Assembly: GCA_013397695.1 (NCBI GenBank)
Contig: VYZI01000678.1
Coordinates: forward strand, 1-64,000
Direction of reading: 5' to 3'
Source of the DNA: Centropus unirufus
Lineage: Eukaryota; Chordata; Aves; Cuculiformes; Centropidae
Length of the DNA: 64,000 bases
The notes beneath the pieces are model-generated. The model did no database searches, was not told where the DNA came from, and worked only from the letters and a program-made list of their open reading frames with translations. Of this stretch, positions 1-10,455 are shown piece by piece; the first letter of the stretch is position 1; every line of letters starts with the position of its first letter. The position numbers and the translations under genes are program-made.

Positions 1-115
1 GTGGCAGAGTCCTTGATCGCCCATTGAACAGAGATAACTCCTGAGGGCAGCCTCGCCCCGTGCGGTCCCCAGGAGCGCGCCGCTGCCCAGAGCAGCGCGC
101 GCCCTCACCTGCTTT
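1..115. promoter_or_regulatory. CpG-rich left edge, possible CpG-island shore
   Basis: This stretch holds about ten CpG dinucleotides in ~110 bases, including runs of alternating GC around 71-101. The following kilobases are AT-rich and almost free of CpG. In bird genomes such a patch usually marks a promoter or first exon, so a gene start may lie at or left of the window edge. It could instead be a short GC-rich island unrelated to a gene, or a misjoin in the assembly. Only the right-hand shore is visible. Confidence 0.4.
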
Positions 116-190
116 AACAGCTTGTGAAAATGGTAATAGAATACATACCCTTGGGCACATCTTACATTGTAACCTAGGACACCATGTTAG
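109..190 (-). other. Candidate exon 3' end with strong splice donor (minus strand)
   Basis: Read on the minus strand, the sequence AAAGCAG is followed by GTGAGG, a near-consensus 5' splice site whose exon would end at 109. The putative intron begins in the CpG-rich patch, as first introns often do. One minus-strand frame stays open for about 26 codons before an upstream stop, and includes the residues GYVFYYHFHKLLKQ just before the donor. I do not recognise this peptide and no convincing acceptor is visible upstream, so a noncoding first exon is equally possible. The upstream limit given is approximate. Confidence 0.2.
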
Positions 191-2100
191 GCTGTGAAGT
201 TTATAAAACTATCTGCTTAAGCAACACAAATGTTGTATTGATGCATTTTTGAGTGTTGAGATAAAAGAAAACAAGTATTTCCTCACTCTTTCTATATTAA
301 GAAAGGAAAAAAAAAAACAAAAAACCCTCATCCACAGGAAGAATAAAAACTTGGTTCTGGTACCAAAACTGTCTTAATTATTGTTTACACTTGACAACTA
401 TTTCCTAATAATCTAAACCTTTGCTCCAAATCCCATAAGCACAAGCCCAAAAATGAAGCAGATTTAATGCACCAAGTGTGTTTCGTTCCTCAGCACAAGA
501 TGAATATAATTTAGTGTTCCTGGAGGTCAAAACCCACACATTATAGTAGCCTTCTTGTAAATCTTTTAGATAAGTTTAGGATGGTTGCTGTTATTTTTGT
601 AACCTTCCTTTGAAACATAACTTCCTCCTCAGGTACTTCATATTCTACCTCAGAGACATAAAACTCCCAAAAGCCAGGCTATTTCTTTCAGCTATTCTAC
701 AGAACAAAGCAGCCATCCAGCCATCCCTTGGGTCATGCAATATCGCTACCTTTTGCATCAGTACTTCAGAAGATGGAGCTTGTCCCTTACAATTTTTCAT
801 ACTTAAATTGACAGAATCTACCTGGAGGAGCCATGAGCTGCTGCTTATTTCAAATGAGGGCATAGGGGCACCCACTGATTGGCTGCCTGCTGGGCTGCAA
901 GCCTTGAAATATAGCTGTGATATCATAGCATCCATTATATGGCTAATACAATGTCCAGGGCAGAAAGCTAAGCATTAAAATAAGTTGAGGACTGAAGAAC
1001 ACACTTTAACAAGAAGTTGAAAACCAGTAAGCCAAAAAAGGGGCCTATTCATTGTATTTTTGTACATGTAGTTTTGGCTGGATAATAACTAGGAAAACTT
1101 TTTAAAACTGGGCTCTAGATTTATACGTTTTTCTACTTTCTAGGAGTTTTGTAAATCTAAATATATTAAAAATCATGAAATGTTTAAATACTATAGTGCT
1201 GAAGGCTGATTAAGACAGAATTGTCTTATAGTTTTATTTTGTGTGGAAATCACCACTGTATTATTCACCCATAAACTAACACTCTGGACAGATCTTGCTT
1301 TATTTCTGTCTTTTTTTTAAAAAAAGGGATTAGACATTTTTGCTAGTCATAATCACTCCAATCAGAAAAATATTTCCAGTACAATCTCTCTCTTTCTCTC
1401 TCTCTCTCTCTTTGAAACCTGAACCCTGTTCTCTTCATTTCTTGGTATTGCTTCACCAGCCTAAAGCAGGGTGATCTCCCTTAGATTACGCATGCCATGT
1501 CCTCTACCCTAGCTTTTTTTTCTTGTAATTTGGGAGATATATTTGAGCCTCCCCAGCTTCAGAGTGAAGTGGCTTCCACCCCTGTTTCTAGATGAATAAT
1601 TTGGCACCAGACTAATAAGCAAAAGAAGAATGTTCTTTTCTTCCTGTGGTAAGATGAAAATTGCCAAACTTGCCTTCTTTAACTTCTGGCAAGCCCCAGA
1701 GTTTTAGGTCTTACTAACCACTTTCAGAGCTCATGTAAGATACTGATTCCCTGGGATAATTGCGTGTCCTCATTTGTGTATCCCAAACGGCTTTAGGTAA
1801 CCAGTAGGTACCTAAATACTTATCAAATATTGTTATCCCTGTCACTTTAAAGGTAGTACTAACATTTGATTATCTAATTAGACTTCTAAGTAAACATCTC
1901 AGTCCTTATACACCATCTGGTCTGTCAACAGGTAGGTGGGGCTTGTTTGAAAGTTCAGCCTTTTCCTGGAAAAGCTGGACAATAGGCAAATGACTACTAT
2001 TGGGATCTCACCCCATCCTTTTAAAGAAATTTAGCAACTCTGTTGTGGTTGCTACCTGAGCCCAGTACACAGAAATTCTATGAGTACTTATTCAGCAATG
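116..2100. other. AT-rich noncoding stretch
   Basis: No gene is recognised here. Overlapping frames at 610-978 (plus) and 645-935 (minus) are open on both strands at once, lack flanking splice sites and resemble no protein I know. Apart from the CT microsatellite listed separately, the DNA looks single-copy. Confidence 0.6.
1385..1412. repeat. CT dinucleotide microsatellite
   Basis: This is an almost pure CT tract of about 28 bases with one interrupting TT. It is likely length-polymorphic, and purine on the opposite strand. Confidence 0.9.
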
Positions 2101-2121
2101 TGGTTTGGTTTGGTTTGGTTT
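2101..2121. repeat. TGGTT pentanucleotide repeat
   Basis: There are four perfect tandem copies of TGGTT plus one extra base. Confidence 0.9.
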
Positions 2122-2201
2122 AAGACATTAAGTGAAACCCAGAGTTTCTCAAACATTTCTACAAGAAACATAATGGTATTTTTCAGCAGAAATGACAAAT
2201 G

Positions 2202-2242
2202 ACAGTCACATTTTTCATTTCAAAAAGCAGAAATGTGACTGT
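2202..2242. repeat. Inverted repeat, 12-bp perfect arms, 17-nt loop
   Basis: ACAGTCACATTT at 2202-2213 is the exact reverse complement of AAATGTGACTGT at 2231-2242. Pairing continues outward after a two-base bulge (AAATG before the left arm, GACATTT after the right arm), giving roughly 17 paired positions. An RNA from this site could fold into a stem-loop. The stem is short for a typical microRNA precursor, and no known family is recognised. Confidence 0.7.
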
Positions 2243-5200
2243 GACATTTTTAACATGCTGGAGTAGTATATTCAGGGAAGATTTGTCAAAGTTACTTATT
2301 TTACAGGGTGACATTTAGCATGAACAGGTTAGCAAATGGCTTGAATTTGCCTAAAAAAGAGAAAACTTGAACTGTGACAATAAACATCCCAGCAGAGATA
2401 TAAGGAATGTTCAAAATTGGTTTCATTAAACTACAATTACAATTTCTACTTTTGGTTCTCAGTAGCTTCAGGGACACCTCTGGAGATCTTGCTCTACCCT
2501 CCTCAAAACCAAAAAGGAATTAAAAGATTAGTACTCGAAACTCGGACAAGGCGAATTCTTATAGTTATGCAGCCGTGAATTTTCATCAAGTCTTGTAATT
2601 TTGAATATGTTTTTATATGTCAGTCCACAAAAGGAATCTCTCTCAGCCTTCAGGAATCTGCCGAAAATTAGTTGGGGTAACTGTCTGTGTGCATACAAAA
2701 TGGTTAAAAGCCACATGTGTAATCCATATTGCTTTCCTGGACTGCCCTGGAATATACCCCTTGGTGTAATACTTTCTATCTCCAGTCAGCACCGCTTACC
2801 AAGAATAATCAAAACTGTGTCCTCTGTTTCACAGCTATATCCATTTCCTCTCGCCCAAAGCTGGTAAAGCCAGTTCCAAGTCTCATGTCAATTCAATGAG
2901 AAGGGGGAACCTTCTATGACCAGCTTAATGTTCAGTTTCTTGTATACTTTCTACTGTGATAGTCCTCTAGAGAAGTCAATATACAAAGCGGGATTAACAT
3001 TTAAATGTCAAACATGTCTAGGATATACAACTGAAAACAAACCATTAAGTTGCCAGAAAACTATGCATTTCAAGTTCTTAAACACAATCCACACAGTCCC
3101 TATAGCTGTCTTCATGATAACCCTGCTGGATCCTAGGCAGTGCTCAGTACCTTCATAAGCCTTCTGCACTTCAGCAAGTTTTACCTCAAATGAACTCAGC
3201 TACAGCACAAAGAAAAGTCATCATAAACTCACACTGCACTCCCTGCCTAAGAATGATTCAAAGAACAGCTCAATCTGTTCTTAGCTGGAACAAATTGTTC
3301 AAAGAACCAGGCTGGTTAAAAATTACATGCACCATTAATGCAGAGTGCATGATTCCCCAAAAAATTTCTTCTTTCATTCACTACACATATTTTACTTATG
3401 TATAAATAAGAAACTCTAAGTTAGGCATCTAATCACCAAAGTTAGGCCTTTCAAGGAATAAGGTAAATGTTTTCACGGTTGTCTAATTCTAGGTCATCTT
3501 AGATGCTGAGGCTGCAGGTAACTAAAGAAAGGGAGACAATGCACTCTTCTGTAGGACCCTCTAAATATATGTACATGGATTTGTATGTATCAAAGTGTGC
3601 TTCTCTGTGTTTCAAATTATTTCAGTTCCAATTGCTGTTTGCAAGTAGAGAAAAACTTTAAAACAGAAACATATTTTGATGGAACAGTTGTATCAAGCTG
3701 TATCAAGACCTCACTATCTACAGTGTTTTATACAGAACTGGAATCAGCAAAAGAGAGGCTAAATCTGGCTGGCTGAATTCATGGAGGTTGATAGACAAAC
3801 TAAAAAAAAAAAAAAAGATGTAGTAGCAAAGCAGCATCTTAACAGAAAAGTGTCATACAATAACATTTCTTGGGAAGAAAGAAAGAGTAGCTCAGTTTAG
3901 CAACCAGGCATGACCAGAGCTCAGTCAATAATTCTTTAAAAATAATTTGTTTTACTTTTTTGTCCTGTGCTCTAGTAATCAACAGTTTCCTGAGTGCATT
4001 TGCCAATCAGAAGTATGTGATGAACTGCTAGTGAATAGTGAATAATTTTACTACATATTTCTGGAGTTATACTACATTTATAGACACAGTAAAGTCAATG
4101 TTTTTTCTGAAAGTTTTCTAACAATGAGTTAAATTGGGGAATATGCAAATAGAAATTAATTAAAAAAAAATTCCTTTGTCAAGCTATTCTGGTAGACCTA
4201 TACAAATGGGTGAAAATGCCTGAAAGAAATTCAGTACTGAGAGCTTGCTTAAGCATTATTTTTTCTAATTTCAAATGGTATCATGGCTCTTTACCCATGG
4301 TCACTAAAAATATCAAATAATAAGCATATGGATTAAATAGAACCTAGATTACAGTTGTTAGGTATATTTTCATCATGATAAAACTACTCAATCATCAGGG
4401 TTCTTTAACTGCATTCCATTTTGTTTGATACATGTTAACAAATAACTTTTTTTTTAACTGTAGTATCTACATACTGTAAGTAAAAGTTACATATTATGTT
4501 GCTTGGAAACTAATAAAAAACCCAAGTCAAACAGAATTAGAAAGAACTGTCCAGCTACACACAAAAAATATTTTTAAAATTGTGAGAATCAAATACAAAT
4601 CTAGATTAGCTTTGTTTCCAAATTACAGTGTGTCATTTTAACTTAGCAATGCAGCTGGTTTAATAGAATTACTAGCAATTAAGATAAAATTATAATTTTT
4701 TTTTTACCTAAGAAACTGGAATACAAGCTGCACTGCATTGTGGTTTTAAAAAGCAATTTGGTGAACTTTTTGATCTCTAGGTAAATTGATCTGTTTATTG
4801 GTTTACATTTTCTTTTCAGTTTGAGAAAAAAGAAAAATGTCAGCATACATCTCACCCAGGAAGTTCTTGTGGAAGATCTAGAGAAAAATTTAATTGGGAG
4901 AAACAAGTTTTCTGCAGTCTCACTTTTCTTTTGGACACACGGAACCTCTGTAAGGAACAACACCCAACATAATTTTGTCTCTTAATTCTAATGAAAATTG
5001 AATGAACAATGGGTGGAAACGCTTTCTAAATAGGAATTCTTACTTAACTCTGATGTGTGTAGATACTAGCATGCCGTGGTAGTCATGTGTATATATAAAC
5101 ACATGTGTGTATGAGTATGCATACTCCATCAAAAGGGTGTTTGATCTATCTCTAGATCAACTGTGGGTTGTGATGAATCTGATACTGTGTCATAATGACT

Positions 5201-7240
5201 ATTTTCCCCCTATTTGTGATGTCAAATAACTATTATACCCAAGTCAAATTCAGAGAGTAAATGAGGAGATTTCATTACAGTATTAATGTTACGATCTTTT
5301 CAGGACAACTAGAAGCCTATTCATATTTAAAGATGTAAGTAATAAAGCCCTTTGAATGTCACTATTGACAGCTTGTAGGGGCAATCGAGTTATTGAATGT
5401 TGAACACAAGGATGTAATGGCTCTGGGCAACAGGAAAGCTTGTGACCTTTCTGCCTTCACAGTGCCATCATGTGCATAGGAAAGGGGCTCCTGATGCAAA
5501 AATGCAAACCTGATGTACCTCTATGAATGGCAATGCCATTTTGGTAAATTTTAATAAGTGTGAGATACAGTGTGACTATTTTAGAAATCTCAGTGAAATC
5601 TTCAGTGTAGAGGGCTCATCCAAGGGAGAATAACAGAGATTTTTTTATCTTCTGTGTCTATGAATGAAGTAGTATTGATACTACTAGCATGAACATAAAT
5701 GCTAGTTTCTAGCATAAACAAAGTCTCAAATTTCAATAATAGTGGCATTTGGCCTGTTGATATGAAAATCCTCATTGTAATCACATTACCACTAATCAAT
5801 GTCCAGATTTCCTTCTTGGTCCTCAGCTTATGTGACACTGTGATCCCTCTTACTAAGGAGACTCCTTATTGACCAAAGCTGAAGAAGATGTGATAGCACC
5901 TAGCAATGGCATTGCATCTACAAACCATGTGCCTCTGCACATGCATCCAGTGCTGTCTTCAACAAAGACAGAATTTTATTTTCATGTTGACAAGCAACTT
6001 TTATAAAGGGCATTAACCTCTTGGATTTTGCTTCAGCATTAATGTCGCACTGTTTCATCACGTGGGAAAATGTTGGTTTGTTTTCCTATCAGTTATAAAT
6101 TTAGAACAACAGTTTCTTAGCAGATCTCTGGAAATGACTCAGAGGCCAATGGGAACCATGTGCAACCAAGGATAGAATTAGTTTCCTAATGCAAAATGGT
6201 AATGGGTTATTTTATTTTTCTTCCTTTAACTTTGAACATTATCAGGTTGAAAAAGATATCTCCTTTACCTTTTAAGTTCTCAGGACAAACATCTCACATT
6301 TCCTTAATGAGTTCTTAGCTTTACTGTCATAACACCATTGCACAGAATAATCATTCAGAAAGAAATGTTCAATTAAGAGATCTGCCTTAATATGTTTTTA
6401 CTTGAGCCAGCGTTACATATCCCTTTTACTGCTGATTTCTACTGTATGTTTATTTAGACCTCCTTAGAACACGCTCAATTGTTTGTACAGTAACAGAAGT
6501 CCATTTTCCTAATAAAGATAAAAGAGATGTGGAGGACAGAAGAAACCAGCTGGTAAAATTAATTGTGTGTGCAGGTCTCTCAAAGGAGAATTTTTTGCAA
6601 AGCAGATCAAGTTCAGTTTAATTTTGAAGATGCATTCTTTGCACACTGCAAAAAAAAAAAAATAAAAGGAAAGAAAGAAATGCAGCATATTGCAAGACAT
6701 TTACAGATAAATTAAAATTTACACAACATTTGCACTGTACAGGGACATGTTCCAACACAGACTTGCTTTGCTTTGACATTTAAAACTAGAGCTAACACTA
6801 GAAAGCAGCAAAAAAAAAAAAGTCTGGAATGATTTAGGAAAGCTAACCAGACCCAAGGAATACATTTCTCCATGTGAGGACTGAACAGAAAGGAAAGGCA
6901 TAATATCATCTGGGCTGAACTTTCATTCTCAAAGCCTTGAATCCTTGAAGCCCAATCCATGGGACACCATCTAGTATTAGATTATGATTTCTGAGTGACA
7001 GTAAGACCATTACACTGTCAGACTGAGCCATTCTCTTATTTTACGGCTTTTATTCTTGCAAAAAAGTTGCCCACCCTCAACAATAAAGAGGATGCTGTTC
7101 ACCCTCAGTGGTGATGCAAACTGAAGTAATTTGATGTGTTACTAAGAGCAATATTGTTGCTGGACTCACTGCTTTGTGGTGATAGAAGTACATGGAGCTG
7201 TAGGCTGGCAGACAGGGCTAAATGCTTTGTTAGCAGCAAG
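2243..7240. other. AT-rich noncoding stretch
   Basis: No gene is recognised. There is a 15-base A run at 3802-3816 and a 13-base A run at 6650-6662. Open frames of 60-94 codons at 2528-2716, 2601-2867, 2916-3158, 4679-4963, 5602-5838 and 6712-6960 look random. A perfect 14-base palindrome lies within this stretch and is listed separately. Confidence 0.6.
5113..5126. repeat. Perfect 14-bp palindrome
   Basis: GAGTATGCATACTC equals its own reverse complement. It sits just after a short TG/TA-rich tract (5086-5112). It may be no more than a chance product of simple sequence. Confidence 0.8.
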
Positions 7241-7640
7241 TAGATTTACACGGAATTATAATATTCTAGATATTTGTCTGTTAAAATATTCAATACTGTA
7301 AAGTAGAACACATCTATTAAAATAATTGTTTGGGGCCATAAATAGAATGAAAGATTATCTGTCAGTATTGTTTAACATCTGCACTTCAGAATTAATCAGA
7401 TTTAATTCTTTGTATTTAGTACACTAAGAAGTTTAAATCAAACCATTTTGTATCCTTTTCCTTAGATTTCATTGATTTTTTACAAATTCTTAGTGGCATT
7501 TATGTGGTATGCTTTGTTAATAAAAGGAATTTGCTGATTAGCTTCATTTGATGCTGACTAGCTTCTTTGTCAGTTTCACAAAGCTTTATTCTAACATTTA
7601 CTGATTGAGCACATTTTGGAGAAACTCTCCTGCTTTAATT
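7240..7640. promoter_or_regulatory. Possible conserved noncoding element
   Basis: This is an AT-rich, non-repetitive segment with a high density of TAAT and ATTA cores and AATCAGATTTAAT-like blocks, a texture often seen in vertebrate developmental enhancers. There is no open frame of note and no simple repeat. The call rests on appearance only, because conservation cannot be measured from one sequence. Confidence 0.2.
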
Positions 7641-9652
7641 CAATATTTCCTTCATGAGTCCCAGACAGTATAAAAGATCTGTACGATGGCTGCCGTTTAG
7701 TCCATTGAGGAATCTGTGGAGGTGTGGTGCACCTCTGTCTGGAAGGTGTAAAACCTATGCTCAGTTTCTAAGTTGTGTTAGCGTGCGATTTAGTTTTATA
7801 TCCTTTGCATTTTCAGAGACCGTATGTCTCTCCCTGCTCACTTTCTGTCCTGTGCCACCTGGTGAAGCTGTTCTCTGCTCTCCAGCAGCCCTGCTCAGGC
7901 AAACGTCAGGAATTGAGTTGCTGATGCTGATGGGTATCACCCTGTCAACTGTCTCCCAGCCTGTGTGTTTGATGGTGGCTGGGACAGGGAAGGATTTATA
8001 TCTTCCATCTGTGTATATGTGAGGCTTCTGAGTGAGATTTCTGTGTCTTCTGTTCTCATGTTGAATTTAGATGACTTATACAAATTCATTATACTTTTTG
8101 TAGCATCAATAGTAACAGAAATGATAACATTTTTCAAGAAATAGTGTGGTTTTTTTTCCTCCTCACCAAACACTTGTCAGAAGGAGGGCAGAAAAGTGAC
8201 ATCTCCACAGAGTAACTCGTTTTTCAGGAAAAGATTTCAAGACATATCAGATGAACCTCATTGCCTTCTACTGATTATAAAAGAAGCTTAAAGTCCAAAC
8301 CCAGAGACGTTATTTTTAATTACTTCAGTTAGGGCACATGAATCTTGTCATTTTATAAAGCAAATAGATCAGTGATTATTAACAACTTTACTGGGCTGAA
8401 AAGCAGCCTATGTAGCAACTTGAAGCAACTTGCAGCAACTCACACTGACAGTTAAAAAATACGTTGGTTTGTTTTTGGTTTTGTTTTTTTTTTTTGTGAT
8501 CTACCTACCTATTACAATTAACAAGAATTAGTTTTCAGATGGAATTTGCAAGATGCTACCATGACAACGAGTTTGATACAATTCATAACTTCTTTCCTTG
8601 ACTGTCAAATGTCTGAAGGAAAGGGTTTCAGAAGGCTGAAATGTTAACATGCTAACACCTGGGCATGTTAGTGAAAAATACTGCCTGCTGTCATGCTTGG
8701 TAAAAAGCCATGCTGTCCCCATATTGTGTAAGCAGTAAACCACAAACATTTCTGTCCTTAAAATGCAAAGGTCTTGAAGAACCTGTGGATTCTGACACAG
8801 CCATGGGAACACTAAAGCCAGGCCATCAGGCTTCAACAGTCCAGATGTGCTAGAACAAACACAGGGACAGGAGGGAAAGGAGACCCACACATAGAGTAAC
8901 TCTATGGCACAGTGTTCCTTTGTCAGCACGGCCCCTCCGTTTGTATTCCCACTGAAGGGACATGCACAGGCAGCTCTGGGAGAAAGTTAATGTTTCTTAG
9001 AACTATGGAAATGTCAGACTCTTCCCTAATAGTCACAAACAAAAGAGTATAACTCCACATCACTTAAACATTGTTCAGTTAATCGGTGAGTGAAGCAGTA
9101 TTAGTGGGAATGCCCGAGAAATTAAGAACAGCGGTATCAGAATAGGACTGCCAAATGTTAAATAGAATAATAGTCTTTTCAGGACATGACTTTTCACTGC
9201 AAGGATTTTAAAGTTTATGTTTCAGTGAGATAATAAAGCTTGAACTAAAAACAAGCTAGTGGCTTTGAAATAGCTTAATATTTGGATTTATGTTTTTCTA
9301 GTGGATAAGTTAGGACTGGAAAGTCAGCTTCCTAGCTTCACATCAGGTTTTGGAACCTGTTGTTACAGTTCTAACAATAATTGCTCATAATTTTTAGTTG
9401 TAAAAATATGAGCTTCTAATGTTTCTAAGCTCTGAACTTTCGCTCACGTTTACTGGGAGTATTGGTAATTTTGTCATGTCAAGACACTGAGATTAATGAC
9501 AGCTGATATTCAATCTTCCCTATTTATGTCTGTGAAAATAACTTGAAGCCGATGCACGCCTTTTAGGTTTTAACTCACAGGAACTAGAAAAAAGCCCTGC
9601 TAGGATTATGATCTGCAACTGGTGCTTTCTTCTGTCATCTTCTAGGACTTAC
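7641..9652. other. Noncoding stretch with a short tandem repeat
   Basis: No gene is recognised. The frames at 7654-8022 (plus, 122 codons) and 8528-8929 (minus, 133 codons) do not resemble proteins. A 12-base T run is at 8484-8495. The interval 8570-8601 resembles 46073-46103, as described in the findings. Confidence 0.55.
8411..8440. repeat. Three tandem copies of a 10-bp unit
   Basis: The unit is TGNAGCAACT, repeated three times without spacing. Only the third base varies (T, A, C). Confidence 0.85.
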
Positions 9653-9799
9653 CTCTGCTTTGAATAATAACTTCACACAGTTGGATCCTTTGTATAGCAA
9701 ATATTTTGTAAGACATGTAATGTGTTTACATATATTCCACATATGTATCTCATTAGAATTTATAAGACCTACTGGTCTTAACAAGATTTCATAAAAGAC
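9653..9799 (-). other. Candidate internal exon, 49 open codons
   Basis: On the minus strand, an acceptor (CACTTGTTTCAG) ends just before 9799 and a strong donor (GCAGAG followed by GTAAGT) begins after 9653. The 147 bases between them are an exact multiple of three. They are open throughout in the frame that starts at the first exon base, beginning VFYEILLRPVGL and ending KLLFKAE. I recognise no domain and cannot name a gene. The pyrimidine tract before the acceptor is only moderate, and such combinations arise by chance in 64 kb. It could be a lncRNA exon, a lineage-specific coding exon or nothing. Confidence 0.22.
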
Positions 9800-10331
9800 C
9801 TGAAACAAGTGCCTCTGAACATGGAGCAAACACAGTGCTTGCTTTTTCAAGTGTTCCTGGTTCATTTTATTTGCATGGGGGGAGAAAAAGTTTTGAGCAA
9901 ATCACATCTTTGAGATCTAACTTTCTGTGGAAAGTAATGGCATAGCGTCTGATTTATTACTTTTCAGCAAAGGCACTAAACATACCAATATTAACCCCAA
10001 ATGTTCCAAAATCAGACACTGGGCCCACAGCCTAAGGAATGAAAAACTTTTTTTAAAAGAAGCAATAATATTCAGTTTGTGTTCTTTGCCTTCTATCTGA
10101 GCTTCCAAGGTCCCCATTGGTCTTGTTTTTACAACCATACTGACTGGGAGAGGAGATATTCTCTTAGGCATATGATACATGCGCTCAGAGTCATGTGGTG
10201 GGGCACCAGTTGTGCTTTCCCCTTCATTCACACACCCTCTGCACCCCATGCATTGCTATTGAAGCTCGCTCTGGCTAAAAATACACTTTATTTTAACGAA
10301 TGAAAGCTCTGATTGTGCTAAAATAACATGA

Positions 10332-10390
10332 ATTCCCATCAGGATCAGGGCACCATTGTGCTAAGTGCTGTACAAACACAAGGAGATAAT
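10332..10390 (+). repeat. Ancient MIR-type SINE fragment (MIR1_Amn-like)
   Basis: The blocks CCATTGTGCTAAGTGCTGTA and CAAACACA, preceded by GGATCAGGG, match the conserved middle of the amniote MIR consensus as I remember it. The copy is short and diverged, and is an inert remnant. It lies 5' of another old repeat scrap. Confidence 0.75.
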
Positions 10391-10455
10391 GGACCTGATT
10401 CATGCCTGAATTACTCTGGTTTCCATGGATTTACAGCTGTGCAAGTCAAAGGCAA
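10391..10455 (+). repeat. Fragment resembling an archosaur/turtle palindromic repeat
   Basis: GGACCTGATTCATGCC, TTACTCTGGTTT and GGATTTACAGCTGTG, in this order, resemble the GGGCCTGATTCT ... TTACACTGG ... GTGTAA layout of short non-autonomous elements common in turtles and archosaurs. The family name is uncertain. Another similar-looking scrap, without the mirror half, starts near 10567. Confidence 0.4.

Noticed and set aside
3..41. Short frame with residues GRVLDRPLNRDNS at the left edge, faintly cadherin-like
   Set aside because: Only 13 codons before a stop, with no donor site after it. Resemblance this short is meaningless.
610..978. Frame of 122 codons with a 96-codon frame opposite
   Set aside because: Both strands open in the same place, and no family or exon signals.
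3802..3816. 15-base A run as a retroposon poly-A tail
   Set aside because: No recognisable element upstream and no target-site duplication seen. It is most likely a simple homopolymer.
7654..8929. Frames of 122 (plus) and 133 (minus) codons
   Set aside because: No homology recognised, no codon or splice context, and not distinguishable from chance.
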